A stretch of 64,000 nucleotides of DNA, from NCBI GenBank assembly GCA_035691485.1, contig DASSIZ010000077.1, positions 1-64,000 of the forward strand. The letters are read 5' to 3'. The stretch comes from Terriglobales bacterium. Its GTDB lineage: Bacteria > Acidobacteriota > Terriglobia > Terriglobales > Acidobacteriaceae. This document shows positions 52,889 to 61,203 of this stretch, in pieces. A program made the position numbers and the translations under genes. Position 1 is the first letter of the stretch. Each line of letters begins with the position of its first letter. Under the pieces are notes generated by a model. It ran no database searches, had not been told where the DNA came from, and was given only the letters and a program-made list of their open reading frames with translations.

Positions 52889-54027
52889 ACCCTCCTCAAC
52901 GCGTCTACCACGCGCAGGCGCATGGCTGTCAACGCGGGAATAATTCCACCCAGGATCCCGATCGCCAGCGCCAGAACGATGCCGAGCGCCGCCGCGCCCG
53001 TCTTCAGATAGAAAAATGGAAGCAGTCCGCGCGTCGGATCTCCGCCCAGGGTGAGCAGCTTCGCCAGTCCGATGCCCAAGCTTCCGCCCACCAGCGCCAG
53101 CAGCAAGGCTTCGGCCAGCACGAGCGCCAGCACGAAGCCATCGGAGTAGCCGACTGCTTTCAGCACCGCCAGTTCGCGGATGCGGTCGCGCACGGCGATC
53201 GCCATGGTGTTGCCAGTCACCAGCAGGAGCGTGAAGAAGACCACGCCGCCGATGCTTAACATCAGGAACTCGATATTGCCGGCTTGCTTGGCGAAACCTG
53301 TGGCAAACGCCTTTTCGGTTTCGGTCTTGGTTTCCCAGGGCGAGTTGCTGAAAACCTCGTCAATCGTCTTGGCGGCCGGAAGCGCGCGATCGGGACTATC
53401 GATCTTCACCGTGTACCAGCCCACCAGCCCGTGCCAGTACTGGTTCTGCCGCTCCTCCAGCAGCTTGTAATGAAACCAGAACTGCGTGGGATCGTCCCCC
53501 TGCCGGCTGCCGTGATAGATGCCTCGCACATTGAACTGCCACGTGCCCGGAAAGATGGTGCCCTTGATGGGAACACGGTCCCCGATCTTCCAGTGAAAGC
53601 GCTTTACCAGGTCCTCTCCGACAATGGCGCCTTCGCGGTCGGCGACAAACGCCTTCCACTGCTCCTCCGGAACCACAAACTCGGGAAAGATCTCGCGGTA
53701 GGTTTCCGTGTCAATGGCGAACTGCGGGAAGAAGTTGCGCTCGTCCTGGTACACGCCCCCGAACCAGTTGGCGTGGGTCACCGCTTTCACGCCGGCAACC
53801 TGCATCAGCCGTTCCTTGTAGGAACTCGGAAGCGGCTGGATGATGGAAACCTTATTCACCACCACCAGGCGGTCGGTGCCCGCAACATCCAGGCCCTGGT
53901 TGAATGCACTGCGGACGATCGCCAGCAGCCCGAACAGAAACAAAGCCACCGCGAACGAACCGACGGTCAGCGTGGTCCGGATCTTCTTGCGCCACAGGTT
54001 CGAGAACAGAAGATGGCGGTATTTCAT
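52885..54027 (-). CDS. ABC transporter permease, MacB/DevC type (first of two)
   Basis: The 380-residue permease resembles the DevC/MacB group: the N-terminal YRHLLFSNLWRKKIRTTLT and a helix (VGSFAVALFLFGLLAIVRSAF), a periplasmic domain of about 200 residues, and three helices with the conserved AVRDRIRELAVLKAVGYSDG cytoplasmic loop that contacts the ATPase. Its start lies one base after the ATPase stop, and its stop overlaps the second permease by 4 bases. Two different permeases would form a heterodimer. Confidence 0.9.
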   Translation of the reverse strand: MKYRHLLFSNLWRKKIRTTLTVGSFAVALFLFGLLAIVRSAFNQGLDVAGTDRLVVVNKVSIIQPLPSSYKERLMQVAGVKAVTHANWFGGVYQDERNFFPQFAIDTETYREIFPEFVVPEEQWKAFVADREGAIVGEDLVKRFHWKIGDRVPIKGTIFPGTWQFNVRGIYHGSRQGDDPTQFWFHYKLLEERQNQYWHGLVGWYTVKIDSPDRALPAAKTIDEVFSNSPWETKTETEKAFATGFAKQAGNIEFLMLSIGGVVFFTLLLVTGNTMAIAVRDRIRELAVLKAVGYSDGFVLALVLAEALLLALVGGSLGIGLAKLLTLGGDPTRGLLPFFYLKTGAAALGIVLALAIGILGGIIPALTAMRLRVVDALRRV

Positions 54028-54028
54028 C

Positions 54029-54760
54029 TCAGCTTCTCGTCATTTTTTCCGCCCACCGTGCTTCCTCGAGCACGCCTTTGTTGAGGTGCAGAACAGCGTG
54101 AGCGCGCTCGGCGGCGGCAGGGTCGTGCGTGACCAGCAGCACCGTCTTCTTGTGTTCGCTCACCAGGCGCATCAGCAGGTCCATGATCTCGTCGGCGCTT
54201 TTGCGGTCCAGGTCGCCGGTGGGCTCGTCGCAGAGCAGGAAGGTAGGATCGGCGACGATGGCACGCGCGATCGCAACCCGCTGCTCCTGCCCGCCTGAAA
54301 GTTGTCGCGGAAAGTGTTGCATGCGATCGGCGAGGCCCACCACCTGCAGCGCTGTTTCCACGTGCCGGCGGCGCTCGGCTTTTGAAAGTTTCGTCAACAG
54401 CAGCGGCAGTTCCACGTTCTGGAACGCGGTCAGCACCGGGATGAGGTTGTACATCTGGAAGATGAATCCAACGTGGCGCGCCCGCCAGTCGGTAAGCTTG
54501 CCCGCCGACATGTGCGTGATCTCGTCTCCGGCCACGGTGATGCTTCCTGCGGAGGGCAGATCCAGCCCGCCCAGCAGGTTCAGCAAAGTGGTTTTGCCCG
54601 AACCGCTAGGGCCCATGAAGGCGACAAAATCGCCGGCGTCTACGTCCAGGTTCAGTCCTTGCAGTACGTGAATTTCCTCGCTGCCGCGCTGATACTTTTT
54701 GTCCAGCCCGCGTACGCGGACCAGGCTGTTCCCATCGCCGCGGCCGTCAATCCTGACCAT
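54029..54760 (-). CDS. ABC transporter ATPase, LolD/MacB-type
   Basis: The 243-residue protein powers the adjacent permeases. Walker A is MGPSGSGKTTLLNL, the signature LSGGQEQRVAIARA, Walker B FLLCDEPTGDLD and the switch His in LLVTHDPAAAERA. The start MVRIDGRGDG follows a clear GGGAG; 26 additional codons upstream were excluded. The gene sits between the adaptor and two permeases, giving a complete MacAB-like exporter lacking only a TolC channel. Confidence 0.95.
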   Translation of the reverse strand: MVRIDGRGDGNSLVRVRGLDKKYQRGSEEIHVLQGLNLDVDAGDFVAFMGPSGSGKTTLLNLLGGLDLPSAGSITVAGDEITHMSAGKLTDWRARHVGFIFQMYNLIPVLTAFQNVELPLLLTKLSKAERRRHVETALQVVGLADRMQHFPRQLSGGQEQRVAIARAIVADPTFLLCDEPTGDLDRKSADEIMDLLMRLVSEHKKTVLLVTHDPAAAERAHAVLHLNKGVLEEARWAEKMTRS

Positions 54761-54888
54761 CGGTGGCTCCCTCTGTGCTCTGCCCGTGCGTGCGTGAAAC
54801 TCGAAACGTGAAACGTAGAAGTCTGACGCTTTCCCCACTCAAGCCAAGAGAAAGCTTGAGACGTTCTTGCCCGCGCTGTTCTCGTTAA

Positions 54889-54904
54889 GCGTGAAACTTC
54901 ACGC
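54889..54904. repeat. Perfect inverted repeat between adaptor and ATPase genes
   Basis: GCGTGAA-AC-TTCACGC has 7-base arms around a two-base spacer in the 164-base gap of the exporter operon. The surrounding sequence repeats GAAACGTGAAACG-like words. It might bind a regulator or moderate transcript level. Confidence 0.5.
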
Positions 54905-54924
54905 AAACTGTCGCTAATGTGCAG

Positions 54925-56154
54925 TTACTTTTTTATGGTGACCCGGCTGCCGTCCTTCAACCCCTCCGCCCCACTGACCACTACCTGGTCGCCGTCGGAA
55001 ATCCCAGCCAGGATGATCTGCTCCTCGCCTCGCGTGCCGCCGGAGCGGATGGCGCGGCGCTCCACGTGCCCATCTTTATATACGAACACCGCCCGGCCTT
55101 CGTCGCGCAACGCTGATTTCGGAATCACGACCTGCGGCTGAGCCGGCTGCGACGCACTCGGCGCGTCCTCCAGGAATGCTACTTTCACTCCCATGTCCGG
55201 CAGGATGCGTGAATCAAGCTTATCAAAAGAAATCCGCACCTTGACCGTTGCCTTCTGTCGGTCGGCGGTAGGAATGATCGTTCGCACTTTGCACGGAATT
55301 TTCCAGTCGGGATAGGCGTCCAGCGTTGCCGTGACCGGCTGCCCGGGAATCACCCGCGCGATGTAAGACTCGTTGACGTCCACCTCGATCTCGTTGGAGT
55401 TCATGTCGACCACGGTGGCGATGCCGGTGCGCGTGAAGCCCCCGCCGGCCGATACCGGCGAAACCATTTCTCCTACCTGCGCGTCCTTGGAAACCACCAG
55501 GCCGTCGAACGGAGAGCGAACCGTGCAGTTATCGAGGTCCTGCCGTGCCACCTGGATGCGGGCGTCGGCAGCCCTGATTTGCTCCTGGGCGAGGGAGATC
55601 TTCGCCCGATAGCTGTCGGCCGTGGTGCGAGCCAGGTCGAGCGCCTGCTGGCTGCTTACGCCGCCGCTTTTCAGGCTTTCCGTGCGGCGCAATTCGCGGT
55701 CGGCATTGGCCAGGTTGACTTCCAGGTCGCGCAAGGCGGCCGAAGTCGCGTTCCGGTCGGCGATGGCCGATTGCAGACGAACCCGGGCGTCGGAATCATC
55801 CAGCAGCGCCAGCACCTGCCCTCGCTGCACCCGCATGCCCTCGTCGGCATACATCGTGGTAACGCGAGCGGTGATCTTGGCGGCCACAGTAGCGCGGCGG
55901 CGCGGCGTGACGTAGCCACTGGCATTCAGCAAAGCTACCCGCTCGCCGGGGCCTGTCGTGGTATGTGCGACAGCCACTTGCACCGCCGGCGTCTTGCTCT
56001 GCACCGATACCACAACCGCCAGCAGCAGCAGGATCGCTCCCACAATGGCGGCGAACCAGCGCAAGAACTTCTTGCCGCCGCGACCGGCTCGGGCCCGGTC
56101 TTCGATCCTGAGCGTTGACAGGTCTGGACGTGTCGACCCCGAAGCGGGCGCCAT
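54925..56154 (-). CDS. Periplasmic adaptor (HlyD/MacA-like) of the ABC exporter
   Basis: The 409-residue protein has a short cytoplasmic N terminus, one membrane anchor (WFAAIVGAILLLLAVVVSV), the lipoyl domain (GYVTPRRRATVAAKITARV), a long coiled-coil hairpin (about residues 105-210) and a C-terminal beta-barrel part with KVRISFDKLDSRILPDMGVKV. This is the MacA/HlyD order. It is the first gene of the minus-strand operon: adaptor, ATPase, permease, permease. Confidence 0.93.
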   Translation of the reverse strand: MAPASGSTRPDLSTLRIEDRARAGRGGKKFLRWFAAIVGAILLLLAVVVSVQSKTPAVQVAVAHTTTGPGERVALLNASGYVTPRRRATVAAKITARVTTMYADEGMRVQRGQVLALLDDSDARVRLQSAIADRNATSAALRDLEVNLANADRELRRTESLKSGGVSSQQALDLARTTADSYRAKISLAQEQIRAADARIQVARQDLDNCTVRSPFDGLVVSKDAQVGEMVSPVSAGGGFTRTGIATVVDMNSNEIEVDVNESYIARVIPGQPVTATLDAYPDWKIPCKVRTIIPTADRQKATVKVRISFDKLDSRILPDMGVKVAFLEDAPSASQPAQPQVVIPKSALRDEGRAVFVYKDGHVERRAIRSGGTRGEEQIILAGISDGDQVVVSGAEGLKDGSRVTIKK

Positions 56155-56286
56155 GCCACAAGTCTCCTCAGTGTTCCGTACACACGAGGATTACACGGCT
56201 CTGCGGACCTTGCAACCGGGTCGGAACCGAAGGCAGCAGTTCCAGATCGAAATCAGTAACTCCGGAATCCAACGCGCTTGACGTCA

Positions 56287-56853
56287 TCATTTTTCGCCGA
56301 GATCGTCGCGCGACTCTTCGCGGGAAGCTTTGCGAATTTCGGCGCGAATTTCGCCTGCGGGGAAATTCACGGTGTGGATATTCCCATATGCCGCGTCGGC
56401 GAACAGCGCATCCGTCACGGCATCAAAATCTCCGGCGCTGACGTTTTGGCCGGGAATCGCCCTCACGCTGGCGGGCGTAATGGTTCCCGTGACTGTTCCT
56501 GCGACCGTAGGACAAGTCGGAGTTCCCGCCGGGCCGTTATTCAGGTTCGTGCACAAGAACACCATGATCCCGCCCGGGGTGTGGATTCTGCCGAAATGGA
56601 TGTGAGACTGCGAGACGTTGGCGCTCAGGCCTGAATAAGTCAACTCGTAGCTGATCGTCTGCGCGTCCTTGTCCAACTCGAGCTTGAGTGTACCTTTGCC
56701 CTCGGAGAGAATGGCTCCGGTTTCATTGTTGAGCGCACCAAGCTCGTTAAAGCCCGAAAATTTGCCGGAAAACTTCTGCGCACTCGCTGGAGCTAACGAC
56801 AGAACGAGCACGAATGTGGCCAGAAACACGCCCGTGAAAACTTTTCGACACAT
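56287..56853 (-). CDS. CHRD-domain secreted protein
   Basis: The 188-residue protein (start MCRKVFTGV) has a signal peptide ending ASAQ and then a single CHRD (chordin-like) domain with GFNELGALNNETGAILSEGKGTLKL and SQSHIHFGRIHTPGGIMVFLC, including the His-rich pair, and the closing YGNIHTVNFPAGEIRAEI. CHRD domains are beta-sandwiches found in secreted bacterial proteins; the role is unknown. Fifteen upstream codons were excluded. Confidence 0.88.
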   Translation of the reverse strand: MCRKVFTGVFLATFVLVLSLAPASAQKFSGKFSGFNELGALNNETGAILSEGKGTLKLELDKDAQTISYELTYSGLSANVSQSHIHFGRIHTPGGIMVFLCTNLNNGPAGTPTCPTVAGTVTGTITPASVRAIPGQNVSAGDFDAVTDALFADAAYGNIHTVNFPAGEIRAEIRKASREESRDDLGEK

Positions 56854-56898
56854 GGCTTTCCCTCCGGTGGATTTCTTGTTTCGTGCCCCAAGGCGCAC

Positions 56899-57268
56899 GG
56901 AGTATATATCAGGCGAACATGCAAGTTGTCGTGGCTAGGGGCCACTCGCCACCCTGATGGGATGAACCGCGCTCTTCGCTTTTCGCTCAAATTTACGACG
57001 CATCAAATTTATTCCGCTCCTTAGTCAAACTGAGATTGCGATGGCATTAATGCGCCATCTTCTGACAAAAACTGTCAATAAGCCTGCATTTCCGTCTTCA
57101 ATCAAATGCGCGGAAGCTCGCAAACTCGGCCGCTCATCCCTGCAAGTCTTCTTGAATCATCAGCTCCGGCGGGGACCTCTTCCGGCACTGGGTCACGCCC
57201 TTTGCGGCCTATGGCGTGCATTGTTATTCGAGGAACCGGAAGGTTCCTGGAAGAAAGAGGTTTTGATC
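56899..57268 (+). other. 370-base non-coding leader region before the pilin gene
   Basis: No convincing gene is visible here. The region contains an inverted repeat GATGGC-(8)-GCCATC at 57040-57059 around ATTAAT, and a hairpin of AGGAACC with GGTTCCT closing GGAA at 57231-57248, just before the pilin ribosome-binding site AGAAAGAGG. I looked for a cyclic-di-GMP riboswitch (GEMM) and a sigma54 promoter and found no good match. A frame open from 57041 reads into the pilin but has no pilin-like leader. Confidence 0.45.
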
Positions 57269-57745
57269 ATGCGCAAACAGAAAGGTTTCTCACTGATCGA
57301 GTTGCTGATCGTAGTGGCGATCATCCTGATCATCGCCGCCATTGCCATTCCCAACTTGCTGCGCTCGCGCATTGCCGCCAATGAAGCTTCGGCAGTGGGC
57401 TCGATTCGTACTATTAACACCGCGCAAGTCACCTTTGCTTCTACCTATCCGAACCACGGCTTTGCCGCTTTGACCGATCTCGGCCCGCCGAGCTCGGGCT
57501 CGGTTGGCGACACCGGCGCCGGCCTGCTTGATTCCGTGTTGGCGAGCGGTACCAAGAGCGGTTACGTGTTTTCCGTCGTAACCAGCGGCGCCCCCAGCGG
57601 CGGCGGCGCGGCAACGATCTATACCGTCAACGGCGACCCCCAGAACTCGCAGACCGGTCAGCGGCACTTCTTCAGCGACCAGTCGGGCGTGATCCGCTTC
57701 AACGTCAGCCAGACCGCCAGCGCCAGCGACAGCCCGCTGCAGTAA
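57269..57745 (+). CDS. Type IV pilin (PilA-like), major pilin
   Basis: The 158-residue prepilin begins MRKQKGFSLIELLIVVAIILIIAAIAIPNLL, with the cleavage site after the Gly and before FSLIE (Glu at +5), a near-perfect type IVa leader and hydrophobic helix. The remaining 120 residues are Gly/Ser-rich and contain few charges, ending QTASASDSPLQ. The globular part resembles the short pilins of Acidobacteriota and Geobacter-like organisms. The ATG is preceded by AAGAGG. A long leader region lies upstream and a strong terminator lies 52 bases after the stop, so it is a single-gene transcript. Other pil genes are not in this window. Confidence 0.93.
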   Translation: MRKQKGFSLIELLIVVAIILIIAAIAIPNLLRSRIAANEASAVGSIRTINTAQVTFASTYPNHGFAALTDLGPPSSGSVGDTGAGLLDSVLASGTKSGYVFSVVTSGAPSGGGAATIYTVNGDPQNSQTGQRHFFSDQSGVIRFNVSQTASASDSPLQ

Positions 57746-57796
57746 ACAGGAATCTAGCGTTTCTGTTTGTGCACTGCCTCGGGTAGCATGACGACA

Positions 57797-57829
57797 GGAG
57801 CACCGGACATTCCGGTGCTCCTTTTCCTT
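57797..57829 (+). terminator. Intrinsic terminator after the pilin gene
   Basis: An 11-base-pair perfect stem (GGAGCACCGGA with TCCGGTGCTCC) closes a CAT loop and is followed directly by TTTTCCTT. It lies 52 bases past the pilin stop and is the clearest intrinsic terminator in the window. Confidence 0.9.
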
Positions 57830-57992
57830 GTGAACACCGCGCTGCACCCGATCAGCGAAGATCGCTCTTCCCAACCCGCAACCGGTTACTCGAAGGTTGC
57901 ACGCGCGGAATCGCCGCTGGAGCCAACCATGAAAACTGCTACAATCCGCGCAGAATGCCCAGGGTTACGCGCCGCGGGAGCGGAGTGTGGAT

Positions 57993-58784
57993 ATGAATCC
58001 GTTGATGTTCATCCCCATCGCCATTTTTATTCTCTACCTCCTCAACTCCATCAAAATCCTTCCCGAGTATGAGCGCGGCGTCATCTTCCGCCTGGGCCGC
58101 GTTCTCGCCGACCCCAAGGGTCCGGGAATTTTCCTGGTATTCGCCCCCATCGACAAGATGGTCCGCGTCTCGTTGCAGCAGGAAGCGCTCGAAGTCCCGC
58201 CGCAGGACATCATCACTCGCGATAACGTGACCTTGAAGGTGAACGCGGTCATTTTCCTGCGCGTCGTCGATCCCCGCCGCGCCGTCATCGAGGTCAAGAA
58301 CTACCTATACCAGACCTCGCAATTCGCGCAGACCACCTTGCGCTCCGTGCTCGGCGAGGTCGAACTCGACGAACTGCTCTCGCACCGCGACAAGCTCAAC
58401 CTCCGCATCCAGAGCATCCTGGACCAGCACACCGCTCCCTGGGGCGTGAAGGTCGCCAATGTCGAGGTCAAGCAGGTGGACCTGCCGGAATCGATGCTCC
58501 GCGCCATGGCCAAGCAGGCGGAAGCGGAACGCGAGAAGCGCAGCAAAATCATTCACGCTGAAGGCGAGTTCTCCGCCGCCCAGCGCCTGGTCGATGCCGC
58601 GCACCTGCTCGCCACCGAGCCGGTGACCATCCAGTTGCGTTACCTGCAGACTTTGACCGAAATCGGCGTGGAGAAGAACACGACCATCGTCTTCCCGCTG
58701 CCCATCGACCTGATGGAAGGCTTGCAGGCACTGATCGATAAGCGTACCCGGGACCGTGCCGTAACCTCGGGGACGGGAACCTAG
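57993..58784 (+). CDS. SPFH (Band 7) slipin-like membrane protein
   Basis: The 263-residue protein has an N-terminal membrane anchor ([18 protein letters not shown]), then the Band 7 domain: [53 protein letters not shown], followed by a helical C-terminal stretch with [25 protein letters not shown]. Slipins oligomerise at the membrane and commonly work with NfeD-type proteases such as that at 47610. ATG 57993 is preceded by GGAG seven bases upstream; a GTG two codons earlier is an alternative. It is followed by the SPOR gene after 43 bases. Confidence 0.93.
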   Translation: MNPLMFIPIAIFILYLLNSIKILPEYERGVIFRLGRVLADPKGPGIFLVFAPIDKMVRVSLQQEALEVPPQDIITRDNVTLKVNAVIFLRVVDPRRAVIEVKNYLYQTSQFAQTTLRSVLGEVELDELLSHRDKLNLRIQSILDQHTAPWGVKVANVEVKQVDLPESMLRAMAKQAEAEREKRSKIIHAEGEFSAAQRLVDAAHLLATEPVTIQLRYLQTLTEIGVEKNTTIVFPLPIDLMEGLQALIDKRTRDRAVTSGTGT

Positions 58785-58827
58785 TGATGCGATTGGCAAT
58801 TTCAAAATTCTAATTGCCGGAGCAGGA

Positions 58828-59421
58828 ATGGAATCACAGGATCAGGAAATCACGCTCGGAACCGGCCGCTTGCTGGCCTTGTTCATCGGCTTGGTGATCA
58901 TTTGCGCCCTCTTCTTCAGCCTGGGATTCTCCCTGGGACACCGCTCGGAACCGGTGTCCGCAGCAAGCTCCGCCGCGCCGTCAAGCGCCGCCGAATCGCG
59001 GCTTTCTCCCACGCGGTCCGCCCCGGAGGCCAAGAGCGATCCGGAAGCGACGCCGAAATCCGGCGCCGATGAGCTTACGTTCTACAAGGCGGTAGAGCGC
59101 AATGAACCGAAGGCGAAGCTGGAAAAGCCCAACCCGCAGGTCACAACCCGGATTGTGGAATCCCGCCCCGCCGCGCCGGAGTGGCGCCGGTCCAGCGCCG
59201 GCGGCGGGTACATGGTGCAGGTGGCAGCCGTCACTAAGCAGGAAGACGCGGACGCGCTGGTCCATGCCCTGCGCAGAAAAAGTTATCCTGTCCTCGCCAT
59301 TAATGGACCCGGCGACAGGCTCTATCACGTCCAGGTCGGCCCCTTCGGCGAACTGAAGGACGCCGAAGCCGCGCGCTCGAAACTGGTCGGCGACGGCTAC
59401 AACCCGATCGTAAAAAAATGA
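58828..59421 (+). CDS. Membrane-anchored SPOR-domain protein
   Basis: The 197-residue protein has a short cytoplasmic N terminus, a membrane helix (LLALFIGLVIICALFFSLGFSLG), an unstructured Ala/Ser/Pro/Glu-rich periplasmic linker, and a C-terminal SPOR domain (GGYMVQVAAVTKQEDADALVHALRRK to LYHVQVGPFGELKDAEAARSKLVGDGY). SPOR domains bind denuded peptidoglycan glycan chains at division sites. It follows the SPFH gene on the same strand, probably as one transcript. Confidence 0.92.
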   Translation: MESQDQEITLGTGRLLALFIGLVIICALFFSLGFSLGHRSEPVSAASSAAPSSAAESRLSPTRSAPEAKSDPEATPKSGADELTFYKAVERNEPKAKLEKPNPQVTTRIVESRPAAPEWRRSSAGGGYMVQVAAVTKQEDADALVHALRRKSYPVLAINGPGDRLYHVQVGPFGELKDAEAARSKLVGDGYNPIVKK

Positions 59422-59532
59422 AGACTTCAGAATGAAGAATGGATTGAACTCGGACTAAGCGTTATAGCGCGGTCTTGTGAAGGCCAGTTTTTGAACCCCA
59501 ATGAGCGTCAAAACGTTCCGCATTCTTGATTC

Positions 59533-60141
59533 TCATTCGGAAAACCTCTGATCTTGGAACGGATCTCCATACATGTGATACCCGTTCTGCTCCCAAAAAC
59601 CTGCCTGCTCATGGTCGAGAAATTCCAGGCCGCGAACCCACTTCACCGATTTCCAAGCGTACAAATGCGGAACGATCAGGCGCAGCGGATACCCGTGCTC
59701 CGCCGTCAGCGGTTCACCGTCATGATGTGTCGCAAACAGAACATTGTCGCGATCGAGATCGGCAAGCGGGATGTTCGCGGTGTAACCCTGTTCCGCGTGA
59801 ACCAGCGTGTACTTCGCCTCCGGGTGGAGTTGAACCTGCTTCAGAACCTCGCGGAACAGCACGCCGGTCCATGTGTTGTCGAAGCGGCTCCAGCGCGTCA
59901 CGCAGTGGAAGTCGCTGCTGACTTGTGACTTCGGTAGCCGGTTGAACTCTTCCCAGGAAAGCCGCAGCGGGCTCGCCACCAGTCCCCAGACGCGAAAATC
60001 CCACTTCGCGGCATCGAAACCAGGCACCGATCCATACTGCAGCACCGGCCATTTCAGAGTGAGTGATTGCCCTGGAGGCAAGCGCCCGGCTCGTCGCATC
60101 TCGTGTTCGCGTTCTTTGCGCTCGTTGCCTTCGAACAGCAT
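59533..60141 (-). CDS. Molybdopterin-dependent oxidoreductase, sulfite-oxidase fold (MsrP-like)
   Basis: The 202-residue protein (start MLFEGNERK) is a minimal sulfite-oxidase-family domain. The molybdenum-binding cysteine is in SDFHCVTRWSRFDNTW, and the flanking LPKSQVSSDFHC and GYTANIPLADLDRDNVLFATHHDGEPLTAEHGYPLRLIVPHLYAWKSVKWVRGLEF (abridged) blocks are family landmarks. MsrP-type enzymes repair oxidised methionines in the periplasm and carry a Tat signal. None is visible here, so this one may act in the cytoplasm or on another substrate. It follows the tonB gene on the minus strand, separated by a terminator. Confidence 0.85.
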   Translation of the reverse strand: MLFEGNERKEREHEMRRAGRLPPGQSLTLKWPVLQYGSVPGFDAAKWDFRVWGLVASPLRLSWEEFNRLPKSQVSSDFHCVTRWSRFDNTWTGVLFREVLKQVQLHPEAKYTLVHAEQGYTANIPLADLDRDNVLFATHHDGEPLTAEHGYPLRLIVPHLYAWKSVKWVRGLEFLDHEQAGFWEQNGYHMYGDPFQDQRFSE

Positions 60142-60169
60142 GTCTGTTCCGGATCGGATTCCCTGCCGG

Positions 60170-60218
60170 CGAAAAAGTTTCAGGGTCCAGTTCCAGCCAT
60201 GTAGCTGGAAAGGACCCT
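60170..60218 (-). terminator. Terminator of the tonB gene
   Basis: On the minus strand the hairpin combines AGGGTCC/GGACCCT (7 pairs) and TTCCAGC/GCTGGAA (7 pairs) with a small internal bulge around a 6-base loop, 24 bases past the tonB stop, and is followed within 4 bases by CTTTTTCGCC. This fits an intrinsic terminator. Confidence 0.8.
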
Positions 60219-60242
60219 GACAACCACGACAGTATCCCGCTC

Positions 60243-60983
60243 TTACGAAGCGAGCTTGAAATTGACGGTGACCGTGGACTCGATTTCCACCGGCTGTCCG
60301 TTCAGCACGTATGGTTTGTACTGCCACTGCTTGACAGCGGTTGTGGCCGCCTGCGCCAACATCGGCTGCCCGCTGACAACGCGGACCTCTTTCACGCGCC
60401 CATCTTTGCCGATCACAGCTTGCAGCACCACCGTTCCCTGTATGCCCGAACTCCTCGCCACCGCCGGATATTCCGGCTTCACCTGATGGATCAGCAGCCC
60501 TTGCGTTACGCCTGAGGACACCTTCACCCGGTTGGGCGCGGCCAGTTTTGGCACTGCGGCGCCAACCCCGCCCAGGACGCCCCCCATTACGCCGCCCACG
60601 GTTCCGCCTTCAACTCCGCCAGGAACGCCACCCACCACGCCGCCCGCCGCCGGCGCCGCGTCCGCGATCTGGTCCGATTGCGGCAAGTCTTTTACCGTCG
60701 TAACCCGCTGCGGAATCTTGAGGGGGACTTCCATTTCGCTCCTCACCTGCGTCTGCTCCACGCGACGCGCTGCGCTCGCCGCTCCGGCCGGAAGTGGCGG
60801 TGGGGGCGGCGGTGGCGGCGCCACCAGCGAACTGGTCAACAACCTTGTCGGAAGCGCCTGCGTGAACAGCAGCGGAATGATGACCAGGAACGTCACCAGG
60901 CACATCTGCAAGATGAACGAGAGGATCGTGGTCTTGCCTCGGTGTGTCTTGATCTTTTCGTCGATCAACATGTCTTCAAACAT
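60243..60983 (-). CDS. TonB-family energy transducer with Gly-Val repeat linker
   Basis: TonB-type proteins couple the inner-membrane proton gradient to outer-membrane receptors. The 246-residue protein (start MFEDMLIDEK) has an N-terminal membrane helix (ILSFILQMCLVTFLVIIPLLF), a short Pro run, and a C-terminal TonB domain (VKPEYPAVARSSGIQGTVVLQAVIGKDGRVKEV to QWQYKPYVLNGQPVEIESTVTVNFKLAS, abridged). Instead of the usual long Pro-Lys/Pro-Glu stretch, the linker contains a Gly-Val repeat (VGGVPGGVEGGTVGGVMGG). No ExbB/ExbD genes are adjacent. Confidence 0.9.
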   Translation of the reverse strand: MFEDMLIDEKIKTHRGKTTILSFILQMCLVTFLVIIPLLFTQALPTRLLTSSLVAPPPPPPPPLPAGAASAARRVEQTQVRSEMEVPLKIPQRVTTVKDLPQSDQIADAAPAAGGVVGGVPGGVEGGTVGGVMGGVLGGVGAAVPKLAAPNRVKVSSGVTQGLLIHQVKPEYPAVARSSGIQGTVVLQAVIGKDGRVKEVRVVSGQPMLAQAATTAVKQWQYKPYVLNGQPVEIESTVTVNFKLAS

Positions 60984-61168
60984 GCAAAAGTCCTTTCCGC
61001 TGGCCCAGTTGGCGCGGCACAAACAGCGGGCCTTACAAGGCCCGCACGAACATTTTTCGGTTTGACCAATAGTTAGATGGCTTGCGGAAACTATGGGGAA
61101 CTGCTGCTGAAAACATCGGGAGTTGCTGCGGAAGCAGAGTTGGGATGAGGTGAGAAGAGGCAGGTCAG

Positions 61169-61194
61169 GAGCGGCGGAGTCGATTCCGCCGCTC
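61169..61194 (-). terminator. Probable terminator of the secreted-unknown gene
   Basis: GAGCGGCGGA pairs with TCCGCCGCTC (10 perfect pairs) around a GTCGAT loop, 10 bases past the stop codon at 61204 on the minus strand. The downstream sequence lacks a T run, so termination is uncertain. Confidence 0.5.
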
Positions 61195-61203
61195 GAACCC
61201 TGG

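Noticed and set aside
57041-57268. A longer pilin start with 76 extra codons
   Set aside because: A class III leader must be short and precede the GFSLIE site; the added part does not qualify.
57100-57268. Cyclic-di-GMP riboswitch or sigma54 promoter in the pilin leader
   Set aside because: GGTCACGC occurs once, but the rest of the GEMM core is missing; the nearest GG-to-GC pair is off the sigma54 spacing by one.
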